Source of the DNA: Nymphaea colorata
Taxonomy: Eukaryota; Streptophyta; Magnoliopsida; Nymphaeales; Nymphaeaceae
Reading direction: 5' to 3'
NCBI RefSeq assembly: GCF_008831285.2
Contig: NC_045139.1
Location: 34,259,706 to 34,323,705 of the forward strand
DNA length: 64,000 nucleotides
In this document: positions 62,080-64,000 of the stretch, one piece after another
How positions within the stretch are numbered: the stretch's first letter is position 1
Layout: each line of letters starts with the position of its first letter
Position numbers and translations under genes: made by a program
Notes under the pieces: model-generated
What the model saw: only the letters and a program-made list of their open reading frames with translations
Database searches by the model: none
Told to the model about the DNA's origin: nothing

Positions 62080-62245
62080 GTAGGGTGCCCACACATCTTG
62101 TGCCGATGGGGGTGGAAGTGATGCATTAGTTGAAGTGTAATGCGAGCTTCAAAGCAAATAGTTGCGACATGGCAAGCCGCTGGTTGCCCATATCTCTTGT
62201 GCCAGTGGGTTGGAAGTGATGCACAAGTTGACATATAATGCATCA
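62080..62245 (+). repeat. Degenerate two-copy tandem repeat of about 106 bp
   Basis: TGCCCACACATCTTGTGCCG with GGTGGAAGTGATGCATTAG at about 62087 recurs as TGCCCATATCTCTTGTGCCA with GGTTGGAAGTGATGCACAAG at about 62194. Non-coding. Confidence 0.65.
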
Positions 62246-62279
62246 ACCAAAACACAAGAACAGCCCTAGACCTTGTGGG

Positions 62280-62600
62280 AACATTAAAATGAATTTTTAT
62301 AGATGCAGTTGTAAGTCAAACTCATTACATGAATTACAATTAAGCAAATGAATGACTTGAATCTTATTCGTATGATACTTATTTGTGGTTACAATCATTA
62401 AAATAAATATTTATAGATGTAATTTCAGGTTAAATTCATTGAACAAGCTACAATTGAACAAAGAAATGATTTATCGATATGTACTTGCTATTAGAATCAT
62501 TTAAATGAATCTATACAGATATAATTATAAGTTAAACTCATTGGATGAACTATAATGAGTAAATAAATTATTTAAATCTCATTTGTATGAATACATACGA
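62280..62600 (+). repeat. Degenerate three-copy tandem repeat of about 105-111 bp
   Basis: The phrase (T)AAAATGAATTTTTATAGATG and its variants occur at about 62287, 62398 and 62499, each followed by a TAAGTCAAACTCATT-like phrase and ACAATT-rich text. Non-coding. The period is close to that of the repeat just upstream. Confidence 0.65.
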
Positions 62601-63692
62601 TTGAAACATCATCTTGTAATAACTTATTTAAGGTAGGATAAGTTAAGTTTTTATTTTTGAGGATAAAAACTTGTTAAGATGGTGGTGGCTGATAATTAAA
62701 ACTGTTATCCCCGTCTTGCAAACAGCCTTTAAATTACGTTACTTCAGAAAACAGGGAATTAGCAAGTTTGATTGTTGGGGTAACACATCTCTTTATAGAG
62801 GAGAAATGTGCATTATACAACAGTTATTCAAACACGGTTATAAAACTCTTACATTACTTTTCCTTGCATAACTTTTCCAGATTTGATGCATTCAATGCCT
62901 ATATTTTTTAAGATTCTTTGTTTGCTTTAAAGGGGTCGCGAATTAAAATCCAAACTTTTTCTTCTCCATTGCCCACATCCAAGCAACTAAACTTGCCCTT
63001 GTCTTTGTTCTGCCCTAAAAGAGGTGAAAATTTATCTAGAATTATTTGTCGCTTTGTAAGGCATGAGCGGATGAAAGGTCAAGAAAGTCAGAAACTAACA
63101 ATTTCGCGGACGAGTCAAATCGGGTCAGAAGTTTACTTATGATTCGATCCATTCGAGGCACTCGGTCGATCCCGACGCGGGCCCCGCAAAGGGTACCTGG
63201 TTTGATGTCCGAAGGGATCGTATCGGACGGAACGAATCGTTAATAACCTGCCCGAAGTTGTGTTTTTGGCGGTTCCAAACTGAAGCCTGGAAAGCTTTCA
63301 CCGACTCCACAGGACAGGGGTAGAAGGTCGGGAAAGTCAGACCGACTTTTTTTTTTATTTATGAACCGGTTCGATCCACGTATCGGTTTCTTAGTTAAAC
63401 TTCGGATCAGCTGCGGTCGGAGCTCGGCAACATTTTCAGACTAACTAGTGACTCTTTCGTAATTATCTCGAAAAGCAACCCCTTTCTGCGCTCCCTACAC
63501 TCGCCCACCATATTTCACTGCATTCCCGAAACTGCCCTTTTCTCTCTCGCGCGCGGAGACGCCAAGAAGCACGACGCAGAGGAGGAGGAAGAAGCAGCCC
63601 TCGTCGTCTTCTTCTCCCGAATCCCAAACCACTGTAACCTCTAACCGTAATTCCCTGCGGATGCGATTTTCTGTCATCTACGATCGCCGGCG

Positions 63693-64000
63693 ATGATTCT
63701 CCCTACGGAATCCCTGGCTCGGCAGTCGCGCCATCTTGCCATGGCTGCCCCGCAGTTTCAATCCGTTGAGCTCTACTCCAATGGTGTCGATCCCTCTGGG
63801 AAGCCTTCCCCCTCTTCCTCTTCGTCGCGCACCTCCTCCAGGTTTTCCCCGTCCGCTTCCAGCTTCCTCTACAATGCCAGGGTCGCTATCGCCCTAGCTC
63901 CCTCCGCTTTGTTCCTCCTGTCGCTCGGCGGCATCCCCGTGGTCGCGACCCTAAGTCTGGGCCTCATCGTTGCCTACTTCCTGGACTCTTTCAACCTCAA
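63693..64000 (+). CDS. NEF1: NEF1-like membrane protein, 5' part, cut by window end
   Basis: An open frame begins at 63693 (MILPTESLARQSRHL) and stays open through the last base; 102 codons are visible. After a Ser-rich stretch (about residues 45-65) comes SSFLYNARVAIALAPSALF, then GGIPVVATLSLGLIVAYFLD. This matches the N-terminus of NO EXINE FORMATION 1, a large multi-pass membrane protein of the plastid or secretory envelope needed for pollen wall formation in Arabidopsis. Two hydrophobic segments are visible at about residues 68-82 and 84-100. The upstream leader is GC-rich. The assignment rests on the N-terminal match only; the remainder lies outside the window. Confidence 0.82.
   Translation, partial: MILPTESLARQSRHLAMAAPQFQSVELYSNGVDPSGKPSPSSSSSRTSSRFSPSASSFLYNARVAIALAPSALFLLSLGGIPVVATLSLGLIVAYFLDSFNL

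Larger units (their letters stand above)
60872..63692. other. Kinase 3' region and spacer before the NEF1-like gene
   Basis: No gene is seen. GGGTGAGTA right after the kinase stop and TTGTGCAG near 61080-61087 could bound a 3' untranslated intron. It holds a 38-bp tandem duplication and several degenerate tandem repeats (61549-62600). The part at about 63110-63420 is GC-rich promoter-side sequence. Short frames here have no recognisable domain. Confidence 0.5.

Noticed and set aside
1-64000. CRISPR arrays, operons, rRNA or tRNA genes, or a defence system
   Set aside because: No spaced identical repeats, polycistronic gene runs or cloverleaf-like genes were seen; the tandem repeats at 61.5-62.6 kb are adjacent or degenerate and not spacer-separated.

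Overview
The window is nuclear DNA of a flowering plant. The evidence is GT-AG introns up to about 3 kb, a mitochondrial-type ketopantoate hydroxymethyltransferase, a BAHD acyltransferase, a DEVIL/ROTUNDIFOLIA micropeptide family, a NEF1-type gene, and a dense mix of plant LINE, Copia, TRIM, hAT and PIF/Harbinger elements in AT-rich sequence. The lineage cannot be fixed from the sequence alone. There is no bacterial, organellar or CRISPR-like content.

Layout. (1) 0.4-17.7 kb is a local segmental duplication. Copy A (about 381-5340) and copy B (about 8141-17655) each carry one intact 47-codon DVL/RTFL micropeptide gene on the minus strand, with a TATA box upstream. Later insertions separate the copies: a 5'-truncated, broken LINE and a small MITE in B; two GAGCTC-rich elements in A; and a hAT MITE with an 8-bp target duplication just beyond A. 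(2) 18.3-20.6 kb is a PIF/Harbinger-like element flanked by TAA. It carries no recognisable transposase but has an open frame resembling part of an acyl-CoA-binding domain. (3) 23.7-25.8 kb (minus) is a complete two-exon BAHD acyltransferase gene. (4) 27-33.5 kb holds a decayed unknown coding fragment and then a decayed Copia retrotransposon. (5) 36.1-40.1 kb (plus) is a complete six-exon PANB gene. (6) 40.2-53.5 kb is gene-poor: short repeats, an orphan primer-binding site with gag-like remains, and a perfect 178-bp palindrome. (7) 53.8-60.9 kb (plus) is a seven-coding-exon, membrane-anchored protein kinase gene. Its 3.1-kb intron holds a complete 459-bp TRIM, and the same intron holds a 214-bp Tourist-like MITE. 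(8) The right edge has the first coding exon of a NEF1-like gene (plus), cut by the window end.

The genes do not form an operon or cluster. PANB makes ketopantoate for the pantothenate/CoA pathway; the BAHD enzyme uses acyl-CoA donors; the DVL peptides affect organ shape; NEF1 homologues act in pollen exine formation; the kinase is a presumed signalling protein. No clearly new biological system was found. The most informative points are the paired micropeptide genes, the empty-site pairs created by the duplication, the transposon with a captured fragment, and the kinase with a DAG motif in place of DFG.
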